Source: Rivularia sp. PCC 7116 (GTDB taxonomy: Bacteria; Cyanobacteriota; Cyanobacteriia; Cyanobacteriales; Nostocaceae). Taken from it: DNA of 64,000 nt. The stretch's first letter is position 1; each line of letters starts with the position of its first letter. The notes under the pieces were generated by a model, which was given only the letters and a program-made list of their open reading frames with translations, was not told where the DNA came from and did no database searches. Shown piece by piece: positions 52,387 to 60,490 of this stretch. Both the position numbers and the translations under genes were made by a program. The stretch is from assembly GCF_000316665.1 (NCBI RefSeq), contig NC_019678.1, positions 4,154,001 through 4,218,000 of the forward strand. Reading direction: 5' to 3'.

Positions 52387-52781
52387 CGACTTTAGTTAGG
52401 AGAATCCACACCCCAATTTGCCTGTTCGGACAAAATCTTCTCATGTAAGTTATTCCAAGGTTCGTTTAGTCGATTAAATAGCAAAAGGTTCTGGCTTAAT
52501 CTGAAGCCAGATGGAGCCTTGGATCGAGAAATCATCCAAATCCGAACAAAATCAACACCCTACTGCGTAAAGCTACGAGAAAATTTCAAGGTAGTAATAG
52601 GGTTTTAGCCTCATGCAGCAAAAAGTTATTATGCGGTAGGCAATGGTTTGGAGGTGGGAAGGTAAGGTTTCTCTTTATTTTATTCACAAGAAAACCGCTA
52701 TAAATATCTTAGAACATTGCGCCACAATTACTTTACATTGTTATGATTAGTACAACTGTAGTTATCGGTTAAATATTTATT
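52387..52781. other. Gene-free gap upstream of the sensor kinase
   Basis: 395 bases without a gene. One dyad, CTGGCTT-AATCTG-AAGCCAG (about 52491-52510), is seen. The AT-rich part next to the GTG start (from about 52680) probably holds the promoter. Confidence 0.4.
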
Positions 52782-54899
52782 GTGGAACTACGGGCGTTTT
52801 TATTAGATAGTATTTTAATTTCAATAGTTATGTTTTGGTGGAATATTTATCTATCGAAGCGTCTTAACTATACTAAGCAGATTAATTACAGCTATCGTCA
52901 TATTTTTAATAATACCGATCAATTTCTGTTTATCGTTAAGCCTAACGGCATTTTATTAGAAGCTAACCAAAAAGCACTTGACTACTTTGGTTTAGTGAAA
53001 CAAGATATCCGAGGAAAACATTTATCCTCCGTTTTATCATCACATCAAACTTCTTCAATAAAAATACAGTTAAAAGATGGTATCGCTCGTACAGCTAAGG
53101 GTGAATTGGTAAATATAAAACTTGAGTTAATACATGCAAAAAATATTACTCAAGAAATAGATTTATCCTTGACTCCAATCACTAACAATAAGGGAAAAAT
53201 AACTTTTATAATCGCCGAAGTATTGAATCTCACGGAAACTAATCCCACACAATTACCACAACATCAGTTATTAGAAAGTTTTTTTAAAAATGCTGCAATT
53301 GGTTTAGCAATTCTCGATGATAAATGGCGACACGTAAAAATTAACGAAACTTTAGCAGATATTAATGGCAAATCGGTAGACGAGCATATTGGTAAAGCTG
53401 TTCGCGAAATGGTACCCGAAATAGCTCCTAAATTAGAATCAATTTTTCAACAAGTTTCTACTACGGGTGAACCCGTATATGGAATTGAAATTACGGGAGA
53501 AACTCCCAAAGAACCAGGTTCAACCAAAAATTGGGAAGCTTCTTATTTCTCTTTACAAGTTTCCGAAAACTGCAATGGAATTGGCTGTATAGTACTCGAA
53601 GTTACCAAATGTAAAAAAGCAGAACAAGCCCTTAAAACTAGACTTAAGCAGCAAGCGGTGGTAGCACAATTAGGACAACTTGCTTTGTCGGGACTGGAAT
53701 TACCCCATTTATTCGAGCAAACTACAGCTTTAGTCGCTCGAAGTCTTAATGTAGATTCTTGCAAAATTCTGGAACTACTTTCTGGAGGCGATAAACTACT
53801 TTTACGTGCTTGTGTAGGTTTAGAAGAAGAATTGGTAAATAAAGCTATATTGGAAACAGATTTGAAATCCCAAGCCGGTTACGCTTTACTATCCGGAGAA
53901 GCAGTTATATTAGATAATTTGAACCAAGAAACTCGATTTACAGGTTCTTCCTTACTACACAAACATAAATATATTAGCGGTCTTAGTGCAATTATCCTGG
54001 GAAATGAAAATCAACATTTTGGAGTATTAGAAGCCCATTCGACTGTAGAGCATCAATTTAGTTGGGATGATGCTAATTTTCTGCAATCGGTGGCTAATAT
54101 TTTATCTACTGCAATTGCTCGTAAAGAATCGGAGTCTGAGAATCGCCAGCTTAACGCAACTTTGGAAGCGCGAGTCAAAAAAAGAACTTACCAATTAGAA
54201 CAATTAAACCAAGAATTAGAAGCTTTTTCTTATTCTGTTTCTCACGATTTACGGGCACCTTTACGCGCTATTCAAGGCTTTGGGCAAGTTTTGCTAGAAG
54301 ACTACGAACACTCGCTTGATGATATGGGACGAGAATATTTAAATCGTCTCACCACAGCAGCGGCACATTTAGATACTTTAATTTTAGATTTATTAGAATA
54401 TAGTCGTTTGGGAAGAACTCAAATTCAATTTGCAGAAGTTAATTTAGCAACTTTAATTGAGGAAATACTCAAAGAACTTGAATCTGAATTACAAGAAAGA
54501 CAATCGCTAGTTAATATTAATACAAGTCTTCCTGTGGTTAGAAGCCAGCAAAGCATTTTAAAATCGGTGATTACTAATTTGCTCGCTAACGCAATCAAAT
54601 TTGTTCATCCCAACGTTTATCCTATTATCACAATTTCCGCAGAAGAACGGGATGGATACGTAAGGTTATGGGTGGAAGATAACGGTATTGGTATTGCTGT
54701 AGAACATCAAGAAAGAATTTTTCGAGTTTTCGAGCGGCTGCATGGAATCGAATCCTATGCCGGTACGGGAATTGGCTTAGCCATTGTTAAGCGTGGTGTC
54801 GAAAGTTTAGACGGTAGGATTGGTGTTTTATCCCATCTCGATGAAGGAAGTCGTTTTTGGATTGAACTACCAAGTTTAACAGTGAGCAGTGAACAGTGA
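52782..54899 (+). CDS. PAS-PAS-GAF sensor histidine kinase
   Basis: 705 residues. A short N-terminal hydrophobic segment (about 5-24) may anchor it. PAS1 about 42-150 (FIVKPNGILLEANQKALDYFG), PAS2 about 165-285 (IGLAILDDKWRHVKINETLAD), GAF about 300-455 (RSLNVDSCKILELL, GYALLSGEAVILDN, FGVLEAHST), a coiled-coil linker, HisKA with His488 in SYSVSHDLRAPLRAIQGF and HATPase with NLLANAIKFV, DNGIGIAVEHQERIFRVFERLHG and GTGIGLAIVKRG. The HisKA/HATPase pair is of the bacteriophytochrome-like type, but the GAF lacks a clear chromophore Cys/His pair, so I do not call it a phytochrome. GTG start at 52782. First of four co-oriented signalling genes; a heptamer repeat forms its last codons. Confidence 0.92.
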   Translation: MELRAFLLDSILISIVMFWWNIYLSKRLNYTKQINYSYRHIFNNTDQFLFIVKPNGILLEANQKALDYFGLVKQDIRGKHLSSVLSSHQTSSIKIQLKDGIARTAKGELVNIKLELIHAKNITQEIDLSLTPITNNKGKITFIIAEVLNLTETNPTQLPQHQLLESFFKNAAIGLAILDDKWRHVKINETLADINGKSVDEHIGKAVREMVPEIAPKLESIFQQVSTTGEPVYGIEITGETPKEPGSTKNWEASYFSLQVSENCNGIGCIVLEVTKCKKAEQALKTRLKQQAVVAQLGQLALSGLELPHLFEQTTALVARSLNVDSCKILELLSGGDKLLLRACVGLEEELVNKAILETDLKSQAGYALLSGEAVILDNLNQETRFTGSSLLHKHKYISGLSAIILGNENQHFGVLEAHSTVEHQFSWDDANFLQSVANILSTAIARKESESENRQLNATLEARVKKRTYQLEQLNQELEAFSYSVSHDLRAPLRAIQGFGQVLLEDYEHSLDDMGREYLNRLTTAAAHLDTLILDLLEYSRLGRTQIQFAEVNLATLIEEILKELESELQERQSLVNINTSLPVVRSQQSILKSVITNLLANAIKFVHPNVYPIITISAEERDGYVRLWVEDNGIGIAVEHQERIFRVFERLHGIESYAGTGIGLAIVKRGVESLDGRIGVLSHLDEGSRFWIELPSLTVSSEQ

Positions 54900-54926
54900 G
54901 CAGTGAACAGTGAACAGTGAACAGTT
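54879..54926. repeat. Heptamer short tandem repeats (GAACAGT type)
   Basis: Seven units of AGTGAGC/AGTGAAC starting at the last codons of the kinase gene (VSSEQ and stop fall in the repeat). The repeat therefore supplies the C-terminus and stop of that gene. Confidence 0.85.
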
Positions 54927-55130
54927 AAATCCTTGGGGCTAAGTCCCCCACCATACGCCGTCAGGACTGATAACTGTTTTAAGGAATACCCAAAAGTTAT
55001 AGGTTTACATCATAAGTTAATTATTAAGACAACTATCCGGAGAAAGTTAATTAAAAATAAAAAAATAAGTCTTTAGTCTAGGTCGAGGCGATGATGGAAT
55101 CTATAATTAGCTGATATACGATTGAGGATT

Positions 55131-55583
55131 ATGGGCTTAAAAGAATCTGGGATTCTGCTGGTAGAAGACGATTCTAACGATATCTTGTTTATACAGCGCG
55201 CTATGAAACGAAGTAAGTTAAATAATCCCATGCAAGTTGTACGGGATGGAGATGAAGCTGTTGCATATCTTGCTGGAAAAGAAAAATACGCCGATAGAAA
55301 CGTTTATCCACTGCCTACTATAATTCTTCTGGATCTTAAACTTCCCCGTCGCTCTGGTTTAGAAGTTCTCGCATGGCTTAGACAGCAACATGTAATTAAG
55401 CGTATTCCTGTTGTGATTTTGACTTCTTCTAGAGAGCATGTTGATGTCAATAGAGCTTATGATATTGGAGTCAATTCATATTTATTAAAGCCCGTGAACC
55501 ATAATGCTCTCAACGATATGATTGAAATGCTAAATGCTTATTGGGTAAATTTAAATTGTTACCCTTCGATTGTTTCGATATAG
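55131..55583 (+). CDS. Rcp1-like single-domain response regulator
   Basis: 150 residues, a receiver domain alone. The acidic pocket is ED in ILLVEDDSNDI, the phospho-acceptor Asp68 in IILLDLKLPRRSGLEVL, the Thr/Ser switch in VVILTSSREH and the Lys in SYLLKPVN. The extra loop (AGKEKYADRNVYPLPT) between strands is typical of Rcp1-type partners of phytochrome-like kinases. The frame also opens at a TTG at 55122; ATG 55131 is used. Its position between the two PAS kinases suggests it shuttles phosphate between them. Confidence 0.9.
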   Translation: MGLKESGILLVEDDSNDILFIQRAMKRSKLNNPMQVVRDGDEAVAYLAGKEKYADRNVYPLPTIILLDLKLPRRSGLEVLAWLRQQHVIKRIPVVILTSSREHVDVNRAYDIGVNSYLLKPVNHNALNDMIEMLNAYWVNLNCYPSIVSI

Positions 55584-55927
55584 TATAATCTTTAAGTTTA
55601 CTTTCGTATTTCAACTTTGATTTTTTTAGTCTTCATTTTGCAGAACACTAGAAAGATGAATTATTTATTTAAAAACTAATATCTATTATCGAAGAATAAA
55701 AGAATACGGATGAGATTAGCTGATTTTAAAGAATCAATCATTCATCTAAAGTCTAACTTGCTAGAACCATGAATGTAATATTGCCCACCTGCATCATTCT
55801 AGTACAAGTCGGCGTAAATAAGGCAACCATTAAAAATGGTACAAAAGCCTAGAAAATTAAACTTCTTACTTCTTACTTCCGCGAAACGGTACTAGGGCAA
55901 ATATGAAAGTTTCTATAGCATTGATGT
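55584..55927. other. Intergenic gap within the signalling cluster
   Basis: 344 bases, AT-rich, no gene, no repeat shared with other sites and no clear terminator, so the downstream kinase may be co-transcribed or have its own promoter. Confidence 0.4.
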
Positions 55928-57415
55928 ATGAGTCAGGCTCGACTGTTGGAAAGAATTCTGCTAATTGATGATAATCCGGATGACCGTCTTTTAGCAATGC
56001 GAGAACTTGCAAAAGAATTTTCTAATTTGCGAGTTGTAGAAATTATTGATGCATCTGAGTTTGAATATGCATTAGAAAAAGGTCATTATGATTTAGTCAT
56101 TACAGATTACCAGCTTAAATGGACAAATGGTCTTAATGTTTTAAATGCTTTTAAAAATCGTTATCCCGATATTCCGGTAATCATGTTTACTAATTCCGGT
56201 ACCCAAGAAGTTGCAGTTGCAGCAATGAAAGCCGGGTTGGATGATTATGTAATTAAATCACCTAAGCATTTTGTACGTTTAAGTCAAGCTGCACGCTTGG
56301 CTTGGGAAAATGCTCAAACTCGCTTGAGATTGAATCAAACAAGTTTACGCTTGCGATTTTTATTGAATCAACTGAATGTAGGAGTATTTCGGGCAACTTT
56401 AGATGGCGAATTGATTGAATGTAGCAATGGTTTTTTGCATCTTTTAAAGTTGAATACCCCAGAAGAAGCAAGAATATTTTTCCGTAGTTATCCAAAGTTG
56501 AATTTAGCTAAATCTCCTGGAAAGCCACCTTGGGAAAAAGAAGTTAAATTATTGCTTGATGGCAATACTATTTGGTTAATGTTGAGCGAAACTCTTACCG
56601 AATTAAACGGTGAAACGGTGATTGATGGTTTATTGCAAGATATTACCGAGCGTAAAAAAGCCGAAGCTGTAATTAAACAACTTAATCAAACTCTTGAATG
56701 TCGAGTTTTAGAGCGTACCGCTCAATTAGAAGCAACAAACAAAGAGCTAGAAACCTTTGCTTATTCAATATCACATGATTTGAGATCGCCAATTCGGCAG
56801 ATTCATAGTTTTGTCGATTTATTACAAGAATCGTTACAATCCATCCATCTTTCGGAAGAAATTGAGAGTTATTTAGGAATGATTCTTAAACTGACTCAAA
56901 GAGCCGGTAAGATGATAGATCACTTAATAGAATTTTCCACCACCGGAAGATTTGAAATGCTCTACAAAACTATTGATATGAATAGCTTGGTGCAAGAAGT
57001 CAAGCAGCAATTGATATCGCAAACTCAAGGTAGAACAATTATTTGGGATATTGAGTCCCTTCCCAAAGTGAAGGGCGATCGCACCTTATTTAGAATAGTT
57101 TGGCAGAATCTAATCGAAAACGCGATAAAGTACACCAGCCCCAAAGATATTGCAGAAATTAAGATTGGTAGCAGCAAAAATTCATCAGAAATCACTTTTT
57201 TTATCGCAGATAATGGAGTCGGGTTCGATATGCGTTATGTAGAAAGAATCTTCGGAATTTTTCAACGATTGCATACCGATACAGAATTTGAAGGAACTGG
57301 AATTGGACTTGCTAACGTACAGCGAATCATTCATCGCCACGGAGGAAGAATTTGGACTCAATCAACAATAAATCAAGGAACAACGTTTTACTTCTCGCTA
57401 CCAATTAATGAATAA
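55928..57415 (+). CDS. Response regulator/sensor kinase (REC-PAS-HisKA-HATPase)
   Basis: 495 residues, soluble. REC about 9-128 (acidic pocket IDDNPDD, Asp in VITDYQLKWTNGL, Lys in DDYVIKSPKHF), a PAS-like segment about 145-245 (LLNQLNVGVFRATLDGELIECSNGF), coiled coil, HisKA with His283 in AYSISHDLRSPIRQIHSF and HATPase with NLIENAIKYT, DNGVGFDMRYVERIFGIFQRLH and GTGIGLANVQRI. A receiver at the N-terminus means it accepts phosphate or signals from another kinase, probably the neighbour at 52782 through the receiver at 55131. ATG start at 55928. Confidence 0.92.
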   Translation: MSQARLLERILLIDDNPDDRLLAMRELAKEFSNLRVVEIIDASEFEYALEKGHYDLVITDYQLKWTNGLNVLNAFKNRYPDIPVIMFTNSGTQEVAVAAMKAGLDDYVIKSPKHFVRLSQAARLAWENAQTRLRLNQTSLRLRFLLNQLNVGVFRATLDGELIECSNGFLHLLKLNTPEEARIFFRSYPKLNLAKSPGKPPWEKEVKLLLDGNTIWLMLSETLTELNGETVIDGLLQDITERKKAEAVIKQLNQTLECRVLERTAQLEATNKELETFAYSISHDLRSPIRQIHSFVDLLQESLQSIHLSEEIESYLGMILKLTQRAGKMIDHLIEFSTTGRFEMLYKTIDMNSLVQEVKQQLISQTQGRTIIWDIESLPKVKGDRTLFRIVWQNLIENAIKYTSPKDIAEIKIGSSKNSSEITFFIADNGVGFDMRYVERIFGIFQRLHTDTEFEGTGIGLANVQRIIHRHGGRIWTQSTINQGTTFYFSLPINE

Positions 57416-57659
57416 TTATTAAGTTTTAATCTTAAATAATTGTTAATTTTATAAACTTTTAACTCTAATTGCTTATCCCTAATTTAACTATTCTCATATC
57501 TAAAGAAATGTAAAAACTTCTTCTTTAGGTAGAAGCTAATGGTGATAGATTTTTGTATCGTTTTGGTAAGTAATTTAATATAAAAACTCTTGCTAACCAC
57601 CCTAGGAGGTAAGGACTCTGCTGGTAAACACTTTACCCAAAAATCAGCTTTCCCAAAAA

Positions 57660-59609
57660 ATGCTGCATATTCTGTTGCTAGAAGATGACTCAGCAGATTG
57701 CGAGTTAATCCGCGCTACTCTGAAAAATGGTGGTATAAATTGTAATTTAAAAACGGTAGCGACTCGCCAAGCTTTTTTAGCAGAGTTGCAAAATGATAGT
57801 TTAGATTTGATTTTATCTGACTATTCGCTTCCTCAATTTGACGGAATTTCGGCTTTAAAATTAGCTCAAGAAACTTGTTCGGATGTACCTTTTATATTAG
57901 TTTCGGGGGTATTAGGAGAAGAAAGAGCTATAGAGGCAGTTAAAGATGGAGCAACTGATTATGTTCTTAAGCAACGTCTAGAGCGTTTAGTTCCTTCTGT
58001 AAAACGAGCATTACGGGAAAGCTTGGAGCGTCAAGCCCTTAAACGTACTGAAGAATCTTTGCGTCAGACAAATGACATGCTGCGAGCGGTGGTACAGGCT
58101 TCTCCGGTGGCAATCGTTACTTTAAGTTTGGATTATCAGGTTTTAACTTGGAATAAAACTGCCGAACAGATATACGGTTGGAAAGCATTTGAAATATTGC
58201 ATCAAAAGTTACCTGTAATTCCCGAAAACAGTAAGAGTGCTTTTAGTAGTTGTGTTGAAAGAGTAATCCAAAACCAGACTTTAAAAAACTTGGAGTTTTG
58301 TCATCTGAAAAAAGATGGTTCTGAAGTTGATATTAATGTTTCTTTAGCACCCATACACGATAATGAAGGAAACAGCTGCTGCTTTATAATGACTGCGGTT
58401 GATATTACCTTAAGTAAGCAAATAGAAGCAGAACGTAGAGTTTTGTTACAGCGAGAGCAGAAGGCTCGTGCTGATGCTGAAAAAGCAAGTCGAATTAAAG
58501 ATGAGTTTTTAGCAATAGTTTCTCATGAATTGCGAACTCCACTAAATGCAATTCTGGGATGGACTAAACTGATAAATAGCGGCAGAATTAAACCAGAAAG
58601 ATTTCAGCAAGCTTTAGAAGTTATCGATCGTAATGCAACTTTACAAGCGCAATTAATCGAGGATTTGCTTGATATTTCGCGGATAATCCGCGGACAACTT
58701 CATTTAGAACTGAATCCAGTCAATTTAGCTGATGTAATTAAAGAAGCTGTAGAAACTTTACACTTAGCAGCAGAAGCTAAATCTATTCGCGTAGAGTTAA
58801 ATTTGGATGAAAACGTCAGAAATATAGTTGGGGATTCCAATCGGATTTCTCAAGTGATGTGGAATTTAGTTTCCAACGCCATCAAATTTACCGATATCGG
58901 GGGAATCGTAGAAATTAGCTTACAGGAAATAGGCTCAAACGCTCAAGTTCAAATCAGCGATACGGGCATTGGTATAGATGAAGATTTCATTGATTCGGTG
59001 TTTGAATATTTTCGTCAGGCAGATGGCTCTACAACTCGCTCTCAAGGTGGTTTGGGATTAGGTTTGGCAATTACCCGTAACTTAGTCGAAGCCCACGGTG
59101 GTAATATTCAAGTAGAAAGTGCTGGAGTAGGGCTAGGGACAGTTTTTACAGTCAATTTTCCCATCATACCTAGTGATGCCGCACAGTCTGAATCTGCACA
59201 ACTTTTAGGAAATAGCCATCAACAACTTTCTTCCACCAAAATATTAGTAGTCGATGATGAACCCGATGCTCGGGAATTAGTCGCTTTTATTTTAGAAGAA
59301 CAAGGTGCTGAAATTGAAATAGTAGGTTCGGCAAAAGAAGCTTTGCGTAAACTCGAAAGATTCGTACCCGATCTTTTAATCAGCGATATTGGAATGCCAG
59401 GAGAAGACGGTTTTAGCTTATTGAGTAAAATACGCAAACTAGCTGGTAATAAAGGAGGTAATGTTGCTGCGATCGCCTTAACAGCATTTGCCACGCAGCA
59501 AGATTATAAAAATGCGATAGAAGCTGGTTTTCAAGCGCATTTAGCAAAACCTTTTGATGCTGATGAATTGATTAACTTAGTAATTAATTTGTCACCTAAG
59601 ACAAGGTAA
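57660..59609 (+). CDS. Hybrid kinase REC-PAS-HisKA-HATPase-REC
   Basis: 649 residues. REC1 about 1-120 (ILLLEDDSADCEL, SDYSLPQFDG, DYVLKQRLE), PAS about 130-255 (VVQASPVAIVTLSLDYQVLTWNKTAEQIYGW), HisKA with His289 in AIVSHELRTPLNAILGW, HATPase (NLVSNAIKFTD, DTGIGIDEDF, GGLGLGLAITRNLV) and REC2 about 530-645 (ILVVDDEPDARELV, LLISDIGMPGEDGF, HLAKPFDADELI). It thus has receivers at both ends, the richest of the three kinases here, and could be the end point or integrator of a phosphorelay. ATG start at 57660 with no clear ribosome-binding site. No Hpt or DNA-binding output gene is adjacent. Confidence 0.93.
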   Translation: MLHILLLEDDSADCELIRATLKNGGINCNLKTVATRQAFLAELQNDSLDLILSDYSLPQFDGISALKLAQETCSDVPFILVSGVLGEERAIEAVKDGATDYVLKQRLERLVPSVKRALRESLERQALKRTEESLRQTNDMLRAVVQASPVAIVTLSLDYQVLTWNKTAEQIYGWKAFEILHQKLPVIPENSKSAFSSCVERVIQNQTLKNLEFCHLKKDGSEVDINVSLAPIHDNEGNSCCFIMTAVDITLSKQIEAERRVLLQREQKARADAEKASRIKDEFLAIVSHELRTPLNAILGWTKLINSGRIKPERFQQALEVIDRNATLQAQLIEDLLDISRIIRGQLHLELNPVNLADVIKEAVETLHLAAEAKSIRVELNLDENVRNIVGDSNRISQVMWNLVSNAIKFTDIGGIVEISLQEIGSNAQVQISDTGIGIDEDFIDSVFEYFRQADGSTTRSQGGLGLGLAITRNLVEAHGGNIQVESAGVGLGTVFTVNFPIIPSDAAQSESAQLLGNSHQQLSSTKILVVDDEPDARELVAFILEEQGAEIEIVGSAKEALRKLERFVPDLLISDIGMPGEDGFSLLSKIRKLAGNKGGNVAAIALTAFATQQDYKNAIEAGFQAHLAKPFDADELINLVINLSPKTR

Positions 59610-59760
59610 AAAGTATTTAGATTAAAGCTTCATTTATAAATGCAATTTTAAAACTTGGTTCCAAAATTTAGTTCTAGCATTTAGTTATAAATACAATTTA
59701 TAAAACTGCCAGTCTACATTTCCTAACTATAAATTATAAAATAAATAATCCACAAATAAA

Positions 59761-60363
59761 ATGCTAGATTGGGTCACAAATATAATATCTTCTTTTGGTT
59801 ACGCAGGCATTGCTCTGCTAATGTTATTAGAAAACATCTTTCCACCAATCCCTTCCGAGTTAATTATGCCCTTAGCGGGATTTACCGTAAACCAAGGTAA
59901 GCTGAACATGCAGCTTGTAATTTTAGCAGGAACCTTGGGTTCAGTTTTAGGTGCATTCCCTTGGTATTACGTTGGTAGAGTAGTTGGTGAAAGACGTTTA
60001 CGAAAATGGATAGATAAATATGGAAAATGGCTAACTTTATCCGGTAAAGATATAGATAGATCGAAAAGCTGGTTAGATAAATATGGAAAAGCCGTAGTAT
60101 TTTTCGGTCGTTTAGTCCCTGGAATTCGTACATTTATATCGGTTCCCGCAGGATTAGACAAAATGCCGTTAATACCATTTTTATTATATTCTTTTGCAGG
60201 TAGTTTGATATGGACGGCGATTTTAACTTATGCAGGATTTTTGCTAGGAGATAATTTTCAACTAGTCGAAAAATATATCAAGCCAATTTCTGTAATTGTC
60301 ATGGCATCTATTGCCATTTACTTAATAATTACATTTATTCGACGGAAAAGTAGAAACAACTGA
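59761..60363 (+). CDS. DedA-family (SNARE-associated/VTT) membrane protein
   Basis: 200 residues with about five hydrophobic segments. LENIFPPIPSELIMPLAGF (about 22-40) is the re-entrant first motif with Glu and Pro, and FFGRLVPGIRTFISVPAGLDKM (about 118-139) is the second motif with the conserved Arg and Gly. These are the hallmarks of DedA proteins, which take part in membrane lipid (undecaprenyl phosphate or phospholipid) translocation and pH/membrane homeostasis. ATG start at 59761. It is 151 bp after the hybrid kinase, same strand, possibly unrelated. Confidence 0.92.
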   Translation: MLDWVTNIISSFGYAGIALLMLLENIFPPIPSELIMPLAGFTVNQGKLNMQLVILAGTLGSVLGAFPWYYVGRVVGERRLRKWIDKYGKWLTLSGKDIDRSKSWLDKYGKAVVFFGRLVPGIRTFISVPAGLDKMPLIPFLLYSFAGSLIWTAILTYAGFLLGDNFQLVEKYIKPISVIVMASIAIYLIITFIRRKSRNN

Positions 60364-60423
60364 ATAATTTCCAGTCTTAACTGGTTAACTGGTTCCCAGT
60401 CTCCGGCTGGGAATCCGTAACAG

Positions 60424-60490
60424 AAGGCTCTGCCTTCCCAAACTAGAGGCAGAGCCTCATGCAAATGCATTACAAGGCAGAGCCTTGTAA
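60424..60490. repeat. Three palindromes with GGC-TCT-GCC cores
   Basis: GAAGGC-TCT-GCCTTC (60424-60438), GAGGC-AGA-GCCTC (about 60446-60458) and TTACAAGGC-AGA-GCCTTGTAA (60470-60490). The third supplies the last six codons and the stop of the hydantoinase-like gene on the minus strand. Confidence 0.8.

Noticed and set aside
52387-52781. Possible non-coding RNA between the repeats and the sensor kinase
   Set aside because: One dyad only, no promoter-terminator pair; not supportable by eye.
52782-54899. Phytochrome photoreceptor
   Set aside because: The GAF has no clear chromophore attachment Cys or PHY domain; only the kinase part is phytochrome-like.
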